From Pseudomonadota bacterium (GTDB taxonomy: Bacteria; Desulfobacterota; Desulfovibrionia; Desulfovibrionales; Desulfovibrionaceae), in the NCBI GenBank assembly GCA_023419375.1, contig JAEZYD010000030.1, positions 1-64,000 of the forward strand: a stretch of DNA of 64,000 nt, written 5' to 3'. This document shows, in pieces, positions 1 through 9,800 of this stretch (its first letter is position 1; the number at the start of each line of letters is the position of its first letter). A program made the position numbers and the translations under genes. The notes beneath the pieces were generated by a model. The model was not told where the DNA came from. It searched no databases and saw nothing but the letters and a program-made list of their open reading frames with translations.

Positions 1-38
1 CGGCCCCCGCTCTCCCGGCCCCCGACTTATAATACGGG

Positions 39-1622
39 TTACTGGGCAGGTTTTGCCTCAGAAGTAATCCTTGTCTGATTGTCCCAAACCTGATCAGCCT
101 TGGGCAAGGTCGGCAGCAGCTTGGTCCAGGGATTTTTCTTGAGGAATTCAGGGTCCTGCTGGAGCTTGCGGCTCATTTCCAGAATGGGCGGCACGGTTTC
201 CTTGATATCCTTGGAAAGCGCTTCGGCAATGCCAAAATCAGTAGCCTTGGTGGCAAGGTCAACGGCCTTCTGGCTGCACTCCATAGAGGTCATGAGCGTA
301 TCAAGCGTCTTGGCGGGGTTGTGGAAGCCAACGCTGTTTTCTGCAGAAACATAATCCCAGAACAACTGGCCCTTGCGCACCATTTCGCGCGCTTCAGTCA
401 TCAGGGCGTCGTAATCGGCGGCGCGCTTGCCTTCGTAGGCATTGGCAAGACGAACGGCTTCATGCGCCTTGACCGAGATTTCCTGCGCTTTGAGCAGTTG
501 CTCATAGGCTTTCTTCTGGGTGTATTCCACGCGGCCGCGCAGGTAGTCGGCGGTCTTGTCGGCGTGGCACTGGCGGCAGGCGCGCAGTTCCGGATCCTTG
601 AGGGGCGAGGTCATCCAGTGACTGGAAACCTTTTTGCCGCCTTCACGCATGTAGGGCATGTGGCAGTCGGCGCAGGCAACGCCCGCTGCACCATGGGGGC
701 CGTCCTGGAACATTTCGTAGTCAGGATGCTGCATCTTGACCATGCCGACCTTGGAGGCCGCGTGCGTCCAGTCAGAGAACGGACCGGGCTTGCCATCGGC
801 GCCCTTGGGGCCGTGGCCCTTGTAGTACTGATACATGTCTTCGGGGTTAAAGCCATTATCCCAGGGGAACACAGGCTTGGCGGCGGGGCCGTTGTCCTTG
901 TGGGTGAAGTAGTATTCCACATGGCACTGGGCGCACACAAGGCTGCGCTTCTGGTTGCGCGAAAGCTTGGCCCAGTCCTGCCCGCTGCGCTTTAACCAGT
1001 CTTTGAGCGGCTCGGAGTAGGGGCGCAGTTCCATGGTCACAGGATCGTGGCAGTTGGCGCAACCAATGGTTTCATCCATCTCGTTGATCTTGTCTTTGCT
1101 GCGGAATTCATTGACGTCTTTTGACCAGAAAGCATCACCGTACTGCTTGACCCATTCCATCATCTTGGGGGTTTTGCAGTTCCAGCAGGTGGCTGGCAGG
1201 CCGCCCTTGCCGTCGGCGGCAAAGCGGTTGATGCGGTCAATGTTGAGAAAATCTTCAATGGCGTAGGTGTGCCCACGCGCTTCATTGTATTCGTACATGA
1301 AGTGATAACCCAGCCACAGGTTTTTGAGGTAGGGCTGGGCATGCTTGAAGCCCTTGGGCAGGGGATTGACGTTGTCGTTCTTGTGGTAGGGAATGGAACC
1401 CTTGTATTCGGTCATGACCGAGGATTCGTTGTTCTTCATGTACGAGGCGTACTGCTGCGGAAAATCTTTCTGGAAAGCAGAAATACGGGTTTCGTTTTCA
1501 GGAATGGAAGTTTTGTACTTGGGGGGCTTAAGGTCAGTGGAAACATCCTGACAGCCCGCAAGCAAAGCTATGCCAAGCAGGGCCGCCACTCCCAGGGCCT
1601 TGTGTATGTTGCTCTTAGTCAT
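39..1622 (-). CDS. nrfA: Cytochrome c nitrite reductase catalytic subunit NrfA
   Basis: NrfA reduces nitrite to ammonium with six electrons on the outer face of the cytoplasmic membrane, taking electrons from NrfH. The 527-residue product has the family pattern of five c-type heme motifs: one CWNCK, the lysine-ligated catalytic heme near residue 145, followed by CANCH, CAQCH, CADCH and CRQCH. The N-terminus is a hydrophobic signal ending in a lipobox-like LAGC, so the protein may be lipid-anchored. Its start overlaps the end of nrfH by 8 bases, indicating translational coupling in an nrfHA operon. Length and heme order are normal for the family. No clear terminator lies in the 38 bases before the window edge. 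Confidence 0.97.
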   Translation of the reverse strand: MTKSNIHKALGVAALLGIALLAGCQDVSTDLKPPKYKTSIPENETRISAFQKDFPQQYASYMKNNESSVMTEYKGSIPYHKNDNVNPLPKGFKHAQPYLKNLWLGYHFMYEYNEARGHTYAIEDFLNIDRINRFAADGKGGLPATCWNCKTPKMMEWVKQYGDAFWSKDVNEFRSKDKINEMDETIGCANCHDPVTMELRPYSEPLKDWLKRSGQDWAKLSRNQKRSLVCAQCHVEYYFTHKDNGPAAKPVFPWDNGFNPEDMYQYYKGHGPKGADGKPGPFSDWTHAASKVGMVKMQHPDYEMFQDGPHGAAGVACADCHMPYMREGGKKVSSHWMTSPLKDPELRACRQCHADKTADYLRGRVEYTQKKAYEQLLKAQEISVKAHEAVRLANAYEGKRAADYDALMTEAREMVRKGQLFWDYVSAENSVGFHNPAKTLDTLMTSMECSQKAVDLATKATDFGIAEALSKDIKETVPPILEMSRKLQQDPEFLKKNPWTKLLPTLPKADQVWDNQTRITSEAKPAQ

Positions 1623-2082
1623 TGGCTACCGTCCTTGTGCTTATAGGCATCATGCGCATGTGGGCCATACCCTTGTGGCAATCCACGCAGTAGGGTTTGG
1701 CGTCCATACTGGCCACATTGACATTGGTCTGGCTATGGCAGGCCATGCAGTTGGCATTGACCACATCCTTGGTGCGAACACTCAAAGGACGCGGAATGTC
1801 GTGGCCTGAAATATTGCCGATAACGTCGCGCAGGCCTTCCTGGGCCTTGAACGGCAGCTTGGCCAGCAGATTGTGCGGGGCATGGCACTCATTGCAGGAG
1901 AGCTTGGCGTGTGAACCCATTTTCTGGGTCACTGCCGCTTCCTGCATTATGTGACAACTGGCGCAAAAAGGGCGCTGGTCAGTTGTCGTCATGGCGTACG
2001 CAAGCACACCCAAAAGCACCATTCCCGCCGCAACGCCGCCCAACAGCACCTTAAGCCATGGTCCATTGCGGGGTGTTCCCAT
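1615..2082 (-). CDS. nrfH: Tetraheme quinol dehydrogenase NrfH, membrane anchor of NrfA
   Basis: NrfH oxidises menaquinol and passes electrons to NrfA, forming the NrfHA complex on the periplasmic side of the membrane. The 155-residue protein has one N-terminal membrane helix (about residues 10-30) and four heme motifs: CASCH, CNECH, CMACH and CVDCH. The first is followed by I-M, which fits the CXXCHXM arrangement in which Met is the unusual axial ligand of heme 1 in Desulfovibrio NrfH. It is the first gene of the nrfHA operon and is divergent from the NrfS/NrfR sensor pair. Family size and motif order are typical. Confidence 0.96.
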   Translation of the reverse strand: MGTPRNGPWLKVLLGGVAAGMVLLGVLAYAMTTTDQRPFCASCHIMQEAAVTQKMGSHAKLSCNECHAPHNLLAKLPFKAQEGLRDVIGNISGHDIPRPLSVRTKDVVNANCMACHSQTNVNVASMDAKPYCVDCHKGMAHMRMMPISTRTVAND

Positions 2083-2141
2083 AGAGCCTCCTTAACTCGC
2101 TCCTTGTGTGCCGCCCCAATGGCGGCATCCCGGTTAAGAAA

Positions 2142-2157
2142 ACAAGAAACGTACCAA
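2142..2157 (-). promoter_or_regulatory. Candidate sigma-54 promoter of nrfHA
   Basis: Read on the minus strand the site is TTGGTACGTTTCTTGT. This resembles the sigma-54 consensus (C/T)TGGCACG-N4-TTGC, with T for C in the -24 element and GT rather than GC at -12. Transcription would start about 45-50 bases before the nrfH start codon. The neighbouring NrfR is a sigma-54 activator, so such a promoter is expected here. The match is imperfect. Confidence 0.45.
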
Positions 2158-2208
2158 AACCAGCAAATAAAATAAAAAAATAATTAGTAGATAAATAAGC
2201 TAATTGTA

Positions 2209-2236
2209 TGAAATCAGAAAAGAAGCCGTGATTTCA
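2209..2236. promoter_or_regulatory. Inverted repeat, candidate NrfR enhancer site
   Basis: A perfect 8-base inverted repeat, TGAAATCA and TGATTTCA, is separated by 12 bases. It lies about 65-80 bases upstream of the candidate sigma-54 promoter, a suitable enhancer distance for a sigma-54 activator. A second, weaker pair (AATTAG and CTAATT, also 12 bases apart) sits at 2182-2205. Assignment to NrfR is inferred from position only. Confidence 0.45.
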
Positions 2237-2241
2237 GTCAC
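2228..2241. promoter_or_regulatory. CRP/FNR-type binding site (possibly HcpR)
   Basis: GTGATTTCAGTCAC has the GTGA-N6-TCAC core used by CRP/FNR-family regulators. In Desulfovibrio the family member HcpR controls nitrosative-stress genes through sites of this kind, so it could add NO or nitrite control to nrfHA or nrfS. It overlaps the right arm of the larger inverted repeat, so binding could compete. Confidence 0.4.
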
Positions 2242-2305
2242 AGAAAAATTCAGAAAAAAAAGACAGATTCAGAAATAAATGACAACACCACCGGAAGGAT
2301 GAGCG

Positions 2306-4672
2306 ATGCTGCGCGAATCATTTGTGAAGTCGAAGAAGATGCCGTGGCTGGTACTTGTTGCCAGTCTGGCCTGGCTTGGATTCACGGGTTTTCTTTACAG
2401 TCAGGCTGTGCAGGTCAATGCTGAGCATAGCCTTGCGTTGGAGCATACACGACTTTCAACCATGGCACAGCAATTAATGGACGCAAGAAACTGGAATGCA
2501 GCGCACGGCGGCGTATATGTTGAAAAAAGTGATTACGGCCAGCCAAACCCATGGTTGCCGGAATCGGAACGCACCGTAACCACGCAGGATGGCCGCACCC
2601 TGGTGCTGGTCAACCCGGCATACATGAGCCGCCAGCTGGCGGAGCGCAGCTCGCGCGAAGGGCTTACCATCAGCGTCATAAGCAGCGCACCGCTGCGGCC
2701 GGAAAACATGGCGGATGTGTGGGAAAAGTCAGCACTTGTCCGCTGTGCGGAAGAAACCCCCGAAGTGTTTACGGCTCCCCAGCCGGGCAATGGTCAAAGC
2801 CTGCGTCTGCTAAGCGTGCTTATGGCCCAGCAGAGTTGTTTGCGGTGCCATACAAACAAAAAAGTGGGGGAAGTGCTTGGCGGCATCAGCGTGAGCCAGG
2901 ACGCAAGCTCATTCCACAGAGGGCTGGAAAGGCAACGCTACAACATGCGTTTGTTGTACGGTTTGCTCGCGTTCACAGGAGTGCTTGCCATCGGGGGCCT
3001 GACCTTCAACCTGACCCACCGGCGCTGGCTGGCAGAGGAAGCCAGCCGCATGAAAAGTTCTTTCATGGGGCATCTCAGCCACGACATGCGCACGCCGCTG
3101 ACAGCCATTGTGGGAATGAGCGAACTGGCACAGCGTGCTGACCTGCCTGAAAAGGAACGCAAAAAGGCCTTGGGCTATCTTGCACAAGCCGCAGAGGCCT
3201 TGCGGGAAATGGTAGGCGACATAACAGACCACGCAGCACTGGAACAGGGAACTCCCACGCTTGAAGCCGCGCCCTTTGATCTGCGGGAGTGCCTCGCAGG
3301 CTGTGTGAACCTGTACAGGCCCATTGCCGACAGCAAGGGGCTTTCCCTGACGCTTGGTCTGGACGAAAATTTACCGCAATGCGCGGTGGGCGACAGCTTT
3401 CGCCTGCGGCAGGCCTTGGGCAACATTGTCAGCAATGCTGTCAAATTTACCGAGGCTGGCGCTGTGCGCATTTACGCCACGGCGCTTGAAAGCACCAGTG
3501 AACATCTGAAGCTGGCGATTTCTGTCACGGATACAGGCCCCGGCATGTCGCAGGAAGATCAGGCCAGGGTGTTTGAGAGTTTTCAGCGGGGTCGCGACAC
3601 CGCCCGCACGCCGGGAACAGGCCTCGGCCTGAACATTGCCCGCACCCTGGCGCGGCTCATGGGCGGTGATGTCGAGCTCGCTTCCCGTACAGGTCAGGGG
3701 GCCTGTTTTACGCTCCATGTGCTGCTTTTGCAGTGTGCGCAACCCGAACAGACCGCAGGCAGAGAGAATATGCCCAAGTCAGATGCAGCCCTGCCAGGGG
3801 CGCAGGATAGCGCAAACCAGTTGCTTGCCCACAGAAAGGTACTGGTGGCGGAAGACACCGCATCCATTGCCTATGCCATGCAGCATATGCTGCGAGGCAT
3901 GGGGGCAGAGCCCGCGGTGGCTGAAACTGGTGAAAAGGCACTGGAACTGCTGCGGGATCCTCACCAAGGGCATTGGGACTTGCTTGTGCTCGACAGCCGG
4001 TTGCCCGGCATTGATGGGCTGGAAGTGCTGCGTTCTTTGCGGAACGGCGATACTTTGTCCCCGTCAGGAACGCCCGCCGTCATCTATACTGCAACAACAA
4101 GCGACACATTTTTGCGTCAGTGTGAAGCGCTTGGTGCAGATGGCGTGTTCTTGAAACCCTTGAGTTTTAAGCAGTTGCGCAATGAGCTGGAAAAACTGAT
4201 GGCAGCAAGGTCGCCAGAAAAGCCGACAGCTTGCACAGATAGCCCAAAAAATGTCGCCCAGGAAAAAAGCGCAATGCCAGATATATATGAAAGCGTACAA
4301 AACAAGCAGCAACCATCTGATATGCAGGGCAAAAGTACTGTCTGGAACCGCAATGCCGCACTTGAAGCTCTGGATGGTGATGAAGATGTGCTGAAAAGCC
4401 TCGCCAACGTATTGGAAAGTGAGCTGCGCGAGCGTCTGCAAGCACTGAATACCGCCATTTCCACGGGTGATTTGGAGCAGCTGCGCCGCACAGCCCATGC
4501 CTGCAAAAATTCGGCAGGCGTCATGCGGCTTGACCTTCTGCGAGCTGCAGCGGCGACGACAGAAGGTGCGGAATCAGCAGCTATTGCAGAAGAAGCGCAA
4601 AAATTGCGCTCCGCAATGCAGGAAGCCGTTCAGGCGCTCGCGGCGGATATGGCGCAGGGCAAGACCGCATAA
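2306..4672 (+). CDS. nrfS: Heme-binding hybrid sensor histidine kinase, NrfS type
   Basis: This 788-residue membrane sensor kinase is divergent from nrfHA. The order is: TM helix (about 14-34); periplasmic domain ending in a c-type heme motif CLRCH (about 177-181), as in DUF3365/Tll0287-like sensors; TM helix (about 213-235); HisKA with SHDMRTP (about 257); HATPase with NAVKFT and GTGLGL; receiver domain (VLVAEDTAS, LDSRLPG, FLKP); and a C-terminal Hpt domain with AHACKNSAG. The layout suggests internal phosphorelay. A sensor and sigma-54 regulator pair next to nrfHA is known in D. vulgaris as NrfS/NrfR, and it controls the nitrite reductase. The heme motif suggests sensing of nitrite, NO or redox state, which is inference. 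The start has GGAAGG upstream. Confidence 0.88.
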   Translation: MLRESFVKSKKMPWLVLVASLAWLGFTGFLYSQAVQVNAEHSLALEHTRLSTMAQQLMDARNWNAAHGGVYVEKSDYGQPNPWLPESERTVTTQDGRTLVLVNPAYMSRQLAERSSREGLTISVISSAPLRPENMADVWEKSALVRCAEETPEVFTAPQPGNGQSLRLLSVLMAQQSCLRCHTNKKVGEVLGGISVSQDASSFHRGLERQRYNMRLLYGLLAFTGVLAIGGLTFNLTHRRWLAEEASRMKSSFMGHLSHDMRTPLTAIVGMSELAQRADLPEKERKKALGYLAQAAEALREMVGDITDHAALEQGTPTLEAAPFDLRECLAGCVNLYRPIADSKGLSLTLGLDENLPQCAVGDSFRLRQALGNIVSNAVKFTEAGAVRIYATALESTSEHLKLAISVTDTGPGMSQEDQARVFESFQRGRDTARTPGTGLGLNIARTLARLMGGDVELASRTGQGACFTLHVLLLQCAQPEQTAGRENMPKSDAALPGAQDSANQLLAHRKVLVAEDTASIAYAMQHMLRGMGAEPAVAETGEKALELLRDPHQGHWDLLVLDSRLPGIDGLEVLRSLRNGDTLSPSGTPAVIYTATTSDTFLRQCEALGADGVFLKPLSFKQLRNELEKLMAARSPEKPTACTDSPKNVAQEKSAMPDIYESVQNKQQPSDMQGKSTVWNRNAALEALDGDEDVLKSLANVLESELRERLQALNTAISTGDLEQLRRTAHACKNSAGVMRLDLLRAAAATTEGAESAAIAEEAQKLRSAMQEAVQALAADMAQGKTA

Positions 4673-4763
4673 GGCATATGCGCGCGGCAGGGTTTGCTGG
4701 CAGGCGCGGTAAAACGTGCAGGTAGAAAAAACGGCAGAGCAGGATTGCAGGGGGAACAAGCTG

Positions 4764-6203
4764 ATGGCCAAAGTGCTTGTGGTGGACGATGAAGGGCTGA
4801 TGCGCACCATGGTGCAGGTGGTCTGCACCCGCATGGGGCATGAAACCCTGCTGGCCGCCTCCATTCAGGAGGCGCTGCGAATGGTAAGCGAGCCTGTGGA
4901 TGTTGTGCTGCTGGACGTATGGCTTCCGGACGGCAACGGGCTTGAATATCAGGCCGACTTTGCACACTTGCCCGGTGCGCCGGATGTGGTGGTCATTACC
5001 GGCAACGGCGACGGCGACAATGCCGAGGCCGCTTTGCGCTCGGGAGCGTGGGAATTTCTCACCAAGCCCTTGCAGATGCGCGATATTGAGCAGTGTTTGC
5101 GGCAAATTCTGCAATTCAGGCAAAACCGTACCCCGGTATCCGAAGCTCTTGTTGTGGACAGCGGGCATATCCTTGGCAGCGGCCCTGGCATGAGCCGCGC
5201 GCTGAAGCTGCTGGCGCAGGCTGCAAAAAGCGAAGTGAATGTGCTTTTGCTGGGTGAAACCGGGGTAGGCAAGGAACTCTTTGCCCGGGCGCTCTTTCGC
5301 AACAGTGCACGGGCAGCCAGGCCCTTTATCACGGTTGACTGCGCTTCGCTGCCAGAAACACTGGTGGAGAGCCATTTGTTTGGCCACAGCCGCGGCGCGT
5401 TCACTGGTGCGGACAGGGCGCGCGAGGGGCTGCTGCTTGCGGCGGACAAAGGCACGCTGTTTCTGGATGAAGTGGGCGATCTGCCCCAGCCAATGCAGGG
5501 GGTATTTTTGCGCGCACTGGAGCAGCGGCGTTTTCGCCCTGTGGGCGAGGTGCGCGAGGTCAGCAGTGATTTCAGGCTGGTGGCCGCCACCAACAAAAAT
5601 CTGGAACTCATGGCCAAGGAAAACAGCTTTCGGGCTGATCTGCTCTACAGGCTGCAAGGCCTCACCATTGTAATCCCGCCATTGCGCGAAAGGCTTGATG
5701 AAATCCCCGCGCTGGCGCGGCAGGCCATTGCGCGCTTTTGTCTGGGCAGTGACCAACCGGAAAAAACTCTTTCCAACGAGGCGCTGGATGTGCTGCTGGA
5801 ATACGCCTGGCCCGGCAATGTGCGTGAACTGATCCATTGTCTTGAGCGGGCATGCCTCACGGCTGGCAAAAGTGATCTGATCCTGCCGGCGCATCTTCCC
5901 ACGCGCATGCGTGTGGACTCCGTGCGGCGTCGCATGGGGCAGGGGAGCGTGCCGCCCAGCAAAGAGTACGGCGGGGTGCACGGGAATGGCAGCGTGGGGA
6001 TACATGCGGCCGAAAACGGGTTTTTGGTCAATGATACGCTGGGGCAAAAACCGCCCAGCCTGCGAGAATGGAAATCTCAGGCTGAAAAAGCCTACGTGCG
6101 GCAGGTTTGGGACATGTGCTCGGAAGATGTGCGAAAAGCCTCGGAAGTGGCAGGTATTTCGCGCGGGCACTGGTATGAGCTGATGAAAAAAAACGGCCTG
6201 TAG
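4764..6203 (+). CDS. nrfR: Sigma-54-dependent response regulator, NrfR type
   Basis: NtrC-family activator, 479 residues from the chosen start (MAKVLVVDDE). An in-frame ATG 48 bases upstream is less likely because the receiver domain begins directly at MAKV and a GGGGG stretch precedes this ATG. Order: receiver domain with phospho-acceptor Asp in LLDVWLPDG (about residue 53); AAA+ domain with Walker A GETGVGKE, the sigma-54 contact loop GAFTGA and Walker B LFLDE; a linker; and a C-terminal Fis-type helix-turn-helix (ASEVAGISRGHWYELM). It lies 91 bases downstream of the kinase, so the two are probably co-transcribed. The expected target is the divergent nrfHA promoter. Confidence 0.9.
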   Translation: MAKVLVVDDEGLMRTMVQVVCTRMGHETLLAASIQEALRMVSEPVDVVLLDVWLPDGNGLEYQADFAHLPGAPDVVVITGNGDGDNAEAALRSGAWEFLTKPLQMRDIEQCLRQILQFRQNRTPVSEALVVDSGHILGSGPGMSRALKLLAQAAKSEVNVLLLGETGVGKELFARALFRNSARAARPFITVDCASLPETLVESHLFGHSRGAFTGADRAREGLLLAADKGTLFLDEVGDLPQPMQGVFLRALEQRRFRPVGEVREVSSDFRLVAATNKNLELMAKENSFRADLLYRLQGLTIVIPPLRERLDEIPALARQAIARFCLGSDQPEKTLSNEALDVLLEYAWPGNVRELIHCLERACLTAGKSDLILPAHLPTRMRVDSVRRRMGQGSVPPSKEYGGVHGNGSVGIHAAENGFLVNDTLGQKPPSLREWKSQAEKAYVRQVWDMCSEDVRKASEVAGISRGHWYELMKKNGL

Positions 6204-6309
6204 CAAGGGTTTCAGACAGGCTGAGCAAAAAAATGCGGCAAACAGCCAGGGATGCTTGCGTCAGAAAATAAAAGGAGCTATAGGCGAGAAAAATCGGCAT
6301 TGAAAGGCA

Positions 6310-6579
6310 ATGTTAGAGCTTATGAACAAGAGTCCCATTACTGTCAGAGGGTATGTTGCGGCAGTGCCGCGTTCTGTGGATGCGCGCCAGGCCCGCGTCG
6401 CTGTTGTGCAGGATGATGTGGAATACCGCATTGTACCGCGCGGCGCCGGGGTTGACCTGGATGACGAGGTCAGCGTGCCCGTGGAAGTTTCAGGCATCAT
6501 GGATGAAGCGGACGGCGTGGTGTACCTCACCGTGCGCGGCTACAAGGTGCTTGAAGACGACTCCTGGCTGGAAGAATAA
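6310..6579 (+). CDS. Small acidic protein of unknown function
   Basis: An 89-residue reading frame follows nrfR by about 100 bases on the same strand. MNKSP at 6322 is a possible alternative start; AAAGGC precedes the first ATG closely. The protein is acidic, has no signal peptide or membrane helix, and has alternating hydrophobic residues (TVRGYVAAV, RVAVVQDDV, VVYLTVRGY) that suggest a compact beta-barrel or OB-like fold. The duplicated TVRGY motif at its beginning and end is noticeable. I do not recognise a family. It may belong to the nrfSR transcript. Confidence 0.65.
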   Translation: MLELMNKSPITVRGYVAAVPRSVDARQARVAVVQDDVEYRIVPRGAGVDLDDEVSVPVEVSGIMDEADGVVYLTVRGYKVLEDDSWLEE

Positions 6580-6659
6580 GCGGCTTTATTGCGTCACGTT
6601 GTGATGCACTCTTGAGCAGTTTTGCCGGGTGTGGCGTTTGTCAGGCCGGATAAGCTGTT

Positions 6660-6803
6660 GCGCCCTTGTTTCCAGGCCGCTCAGATACAGGGGCAAGCGC
6701 GAAGCAATGCCCCTGTGCCCGATATGGCCCGTTAGATCGCCCGTCGCTGCCTTGGGCTGACGTCACTCCCGCAAATGCACAAGCGCCAAGGGCGCTTTTT
6801 TTT
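6660..6803 (+). ncRNA. Candidate structured RNA or attenuator
   Basis: The 260-base gap between the small gene and the convergent helicase gene holds organised pairing. GCGCCCTTG (6660-6668) is perfectly complementary to CAAGGGCGC (6787-6795), closing a ~136-base element. Inside it, ACAGGGGCA (6687-6695) pairs with TGCCCCTGT (6708-6716). The right arm of the long helix overlaps the terminator hairpin, so the two folds are mutually exclusive. I recognise no known RNA family; it could simply be a 3' untranslated region. Confidence 0.3.
6781..6803 (+). terminator. Rho-independent terminator
   Basis: AAGCGCC, loop AAG, GGCGCTT, followed by a run of T to 6803. It ends rightward transcription from the nrfSR/small-gene side, just before the convergent helicase gene. 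Confidence 0.8.
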
Positions 6804-6840
6804 GTTCTTTATCCCGCCGCTGAGCGTGAACGGCAGAGCG

Positions 6841-9800
6841 TCAGAGCAGGCTGATCTGTTTTTGTTCCTTGCGGGTGCGCGTTGTCAGGGTGCTGTGCCG
6901 GCAGAATTCACATATCTGGCCCATGAAGGGCGAGGGCTGCAAACGCAGGGTGCGGCCATAAAGAGTGCGCTGCGCGCAATGACTGAGAAAAAGCGCCCGC
7001 GCAGCCCGTGTCAGGCCCACGTACAGCAGACGGCGTTCCTCTGCCTCGCTGGCAGAGGCTTGAGCGCTGCTGGTGGCGGCATCCGCAGCAGGGAACAAAA
7101 GTTCACGGCGCAAAGGCAAAAGACCGTCTTCAAGCCCCGGCAGAAAAACAGCCTGAAATTCAAGCCCCTTCGAAGCGTGCAAGGTCAGAATCTGCACACT
7201 TTCAGCTTTGGCGCGTACAAGCTCGGCTTCCTGAAGCCATGCCAGCTGCTCAAAAAAGCCAGTCCAGTGGCCGCTCTGGTTCCAGAGGCGGCACAGTTCA
7301 CGCCAGGGACGGCTCCCGGTAAAGACTTCTCCAGCCCAGGGCTGTTCCGCAAGCCAGGGGAGCATGCGCTCCGGAGCAGGCAGATTCTCTGCTGCTGCCC
7401 AGCTTTGCGGCAATACGTCCTGCTGATCCTGATCCCCGGTTGGTATCTGCGCAAAACCGCAATGAGAGCCCAGCAAGCCCAGCAGGCGCGCGCAGGCGGT
7501 GTCCTGCCAGAAACCGTCCTGCGAGGGCGCGGCGCAGGGTATGCCCGCCTGCTCAAGAGCGGCGCGCAAAGGGGGAATCTGCGCTTTCAGGCGCACAAGA
7601 ACCGCAATGTCGCCCGGTGCAAGCGCTCCGGCCAGACCGTGCAGGTCGTCCCCCTTGCTGTGGTCCAGCAGGGTGTGGGCCGTTGCGCCCAGCAGATGTC
7701 GAACCCGCTCTGCTACCCAACGGGCCTCGGTGCGCTCATCTGGCGCGGAAAAAAGCCGCAGTTCTGCCGTGAGCGATTGCGCGGCCAGCAATGGGCCGCA
7801 CTGCCCCTTGTGGTGCAGGAGGCTGCGAGCCATGTCCAGCACGCTCTGGCTTGAGCGGAAGCTCTGCCCAAGGCGAAAAACGTTCAGTCCCGGCCAGCAG
7901 GCGCGCAGGCTTTCCTCGCTTTGGCCCGTAACGCCACGGAATCCGTAAATGGCCTGATCCGGGTCGCCAATGCCGAAAAATCCATGCCCATCAGCAGGGA
8001 GCAAGGCCCGAACAATGGCAAGCTGCACAGCGGAAAGATCCTGCACTTCATCCACCAGCACGTGCTGTGGGCGCTCATCCCCGGGCAGGGAGCGGGCATG
8101 CACCAGCCACCAGTCCAGAAGGTCGGCGTAGTCCACATAGCGCTGCCCCATGTTCTTGCGCGCAGCGTAGTTGGCAGCAGCGCGGGCCAGAGGGCTTTGA
8201 GCAGGCTCCTGGGCGAGAACACCGCCTTCACGCGCAAGAGCAAGGGCATCCCACAGCTTGCGCGCATCGCGTTTTTCCAGCTCGGGGTTCGCAATACAAA
8301 ACAAATTTAGTGCGGCATCCTCGCCAAGCAGGAGTGGGGGATTGTCCGCGCTGGCAGAGCGCAGGGCTGCCCAGGCCATGCCGTGCAGGGTGTCGCACTG
8401 CGGCAGAGCAGTTTGCGCGCCATCAAAGGCCTTGCCCAATCTCTCCCGCAGTTCGTCCGCAGCGCGCCGCGTAAAGGTGACAGCCCGCACCCTGTGCATG
8501 TCTGCGCCTTGCTCAGCAAGCCACTGCAAGCGGCCCACCAGAACGCGGGTTTTTCCCGCGCCGGGGCCAGCCAGTACCAGCACTGGCGCTGGCCCTGCTG
8601 CAAGCGCCGCCTGCTGTTCGTCAGAATAGGCAAAGACCTGCGCAGGCGTGTCAGTTGTGGTTGCGGATTTTACCGCAGAAAAATTGCTTGCAGCTTTTGT
8701 GGCGGCATCACCCCCAAGAGGGAGATTTGCCCGGCGCACCCGTACTGCTGATGACAGCGCGGCAGTTGCCTGCGTGTCCGCAGGCTCAAGCGGTTCGGCT
8801 TTTTTGCGTCCCCGTTTGGCAGGAGCCTTTACGCCCGGTAGGGTGCCGCGCGCATCGGCCAGTTCCTCTGGAGAGAAAACGCGCACGGTGCCGTATTCGC
8901 CGTCATAACCGCCTTCGCGGTAGACCTGACCGCGCCGCATGCGGGCCACGGCTTCGCCCAGCGGCTCCCAGTGAGCGCGGATGTCGGCTTCCGGCAGGCT
9001 GCAAAGAATATCCAGCTCCGGCCCCAGTTCGCGCAGCAGGCTGCTGTAACGCTCCTGCACCCGGCGCGATGCCGGGCCAACGCCGAGGATTTCACCCACG
9101 ACTTCAGCCAGCGGAATCAGCGGCCGCACTTCCGGTTCGCGCGGTAACTCCGGCGTGGTTTCCCTGTCTGCCAGTTCCAGCACCCGGTGCAGCACGCCGA
9201 CTGTGAGCGGCTTGCCGCAGACCGGGCAGATATTGTTAAGAGCCAGTGATTCCTTGGGTTCCAGCACCACGTTGCAGGCGCGGTGCCCGTCAAGGTGGTA
9301 TTTGCCTTCGTCAGGATAGAATTCCATGGTGCCGAGAAAGCGGCAGTCCAGAGTGCTCTGGTCTTCCCGCCGGGCAGAGGCGCGCAGGGCCGCAAACATG
9401 CCCGCATAGCTGGGGCGGCCCGCAAACAGATTGGCCTCGCGCCCAAGGTTGGCCCCGGAATGCGCGTCTGAATTGGACACAAGAGCGTAGCCGTCAAGCC
9501 TGCTGATCAGGCGGTTCATGGCCGGGTCGGACGAAAGGCCCGTTTCCAGCGCAAAAATATGTTCCGAAAGGTCGCCGTAGCAGTCTTCCAGCCTGTCAAA
9601 GCCTGATTTGGAGCCGAAAAGCGCAAACCAGGGCGTCCACACATGGGCGGGGATCATCACTGAACCCGGCGCGCATTCCAGCATGATTTCAAGCAGGTCG
9701 CGCGAGTCCAGCCCCAGAATGGGGCGGCCATCGGCATTGAGGTTGCCGATCTGCGCCAGCCGCAAAGAAAGGCGCTCCGCATCTTCCAGAGTGGGCACAA

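Noticed and set aside
4581..6206. A 541-codon open frame opposite nrfR
   Set aside because: It is antisense to a sigma-54 regulator whose motifs are complete; it arises from GC-rich third-position bias and shows no recognisable domain.
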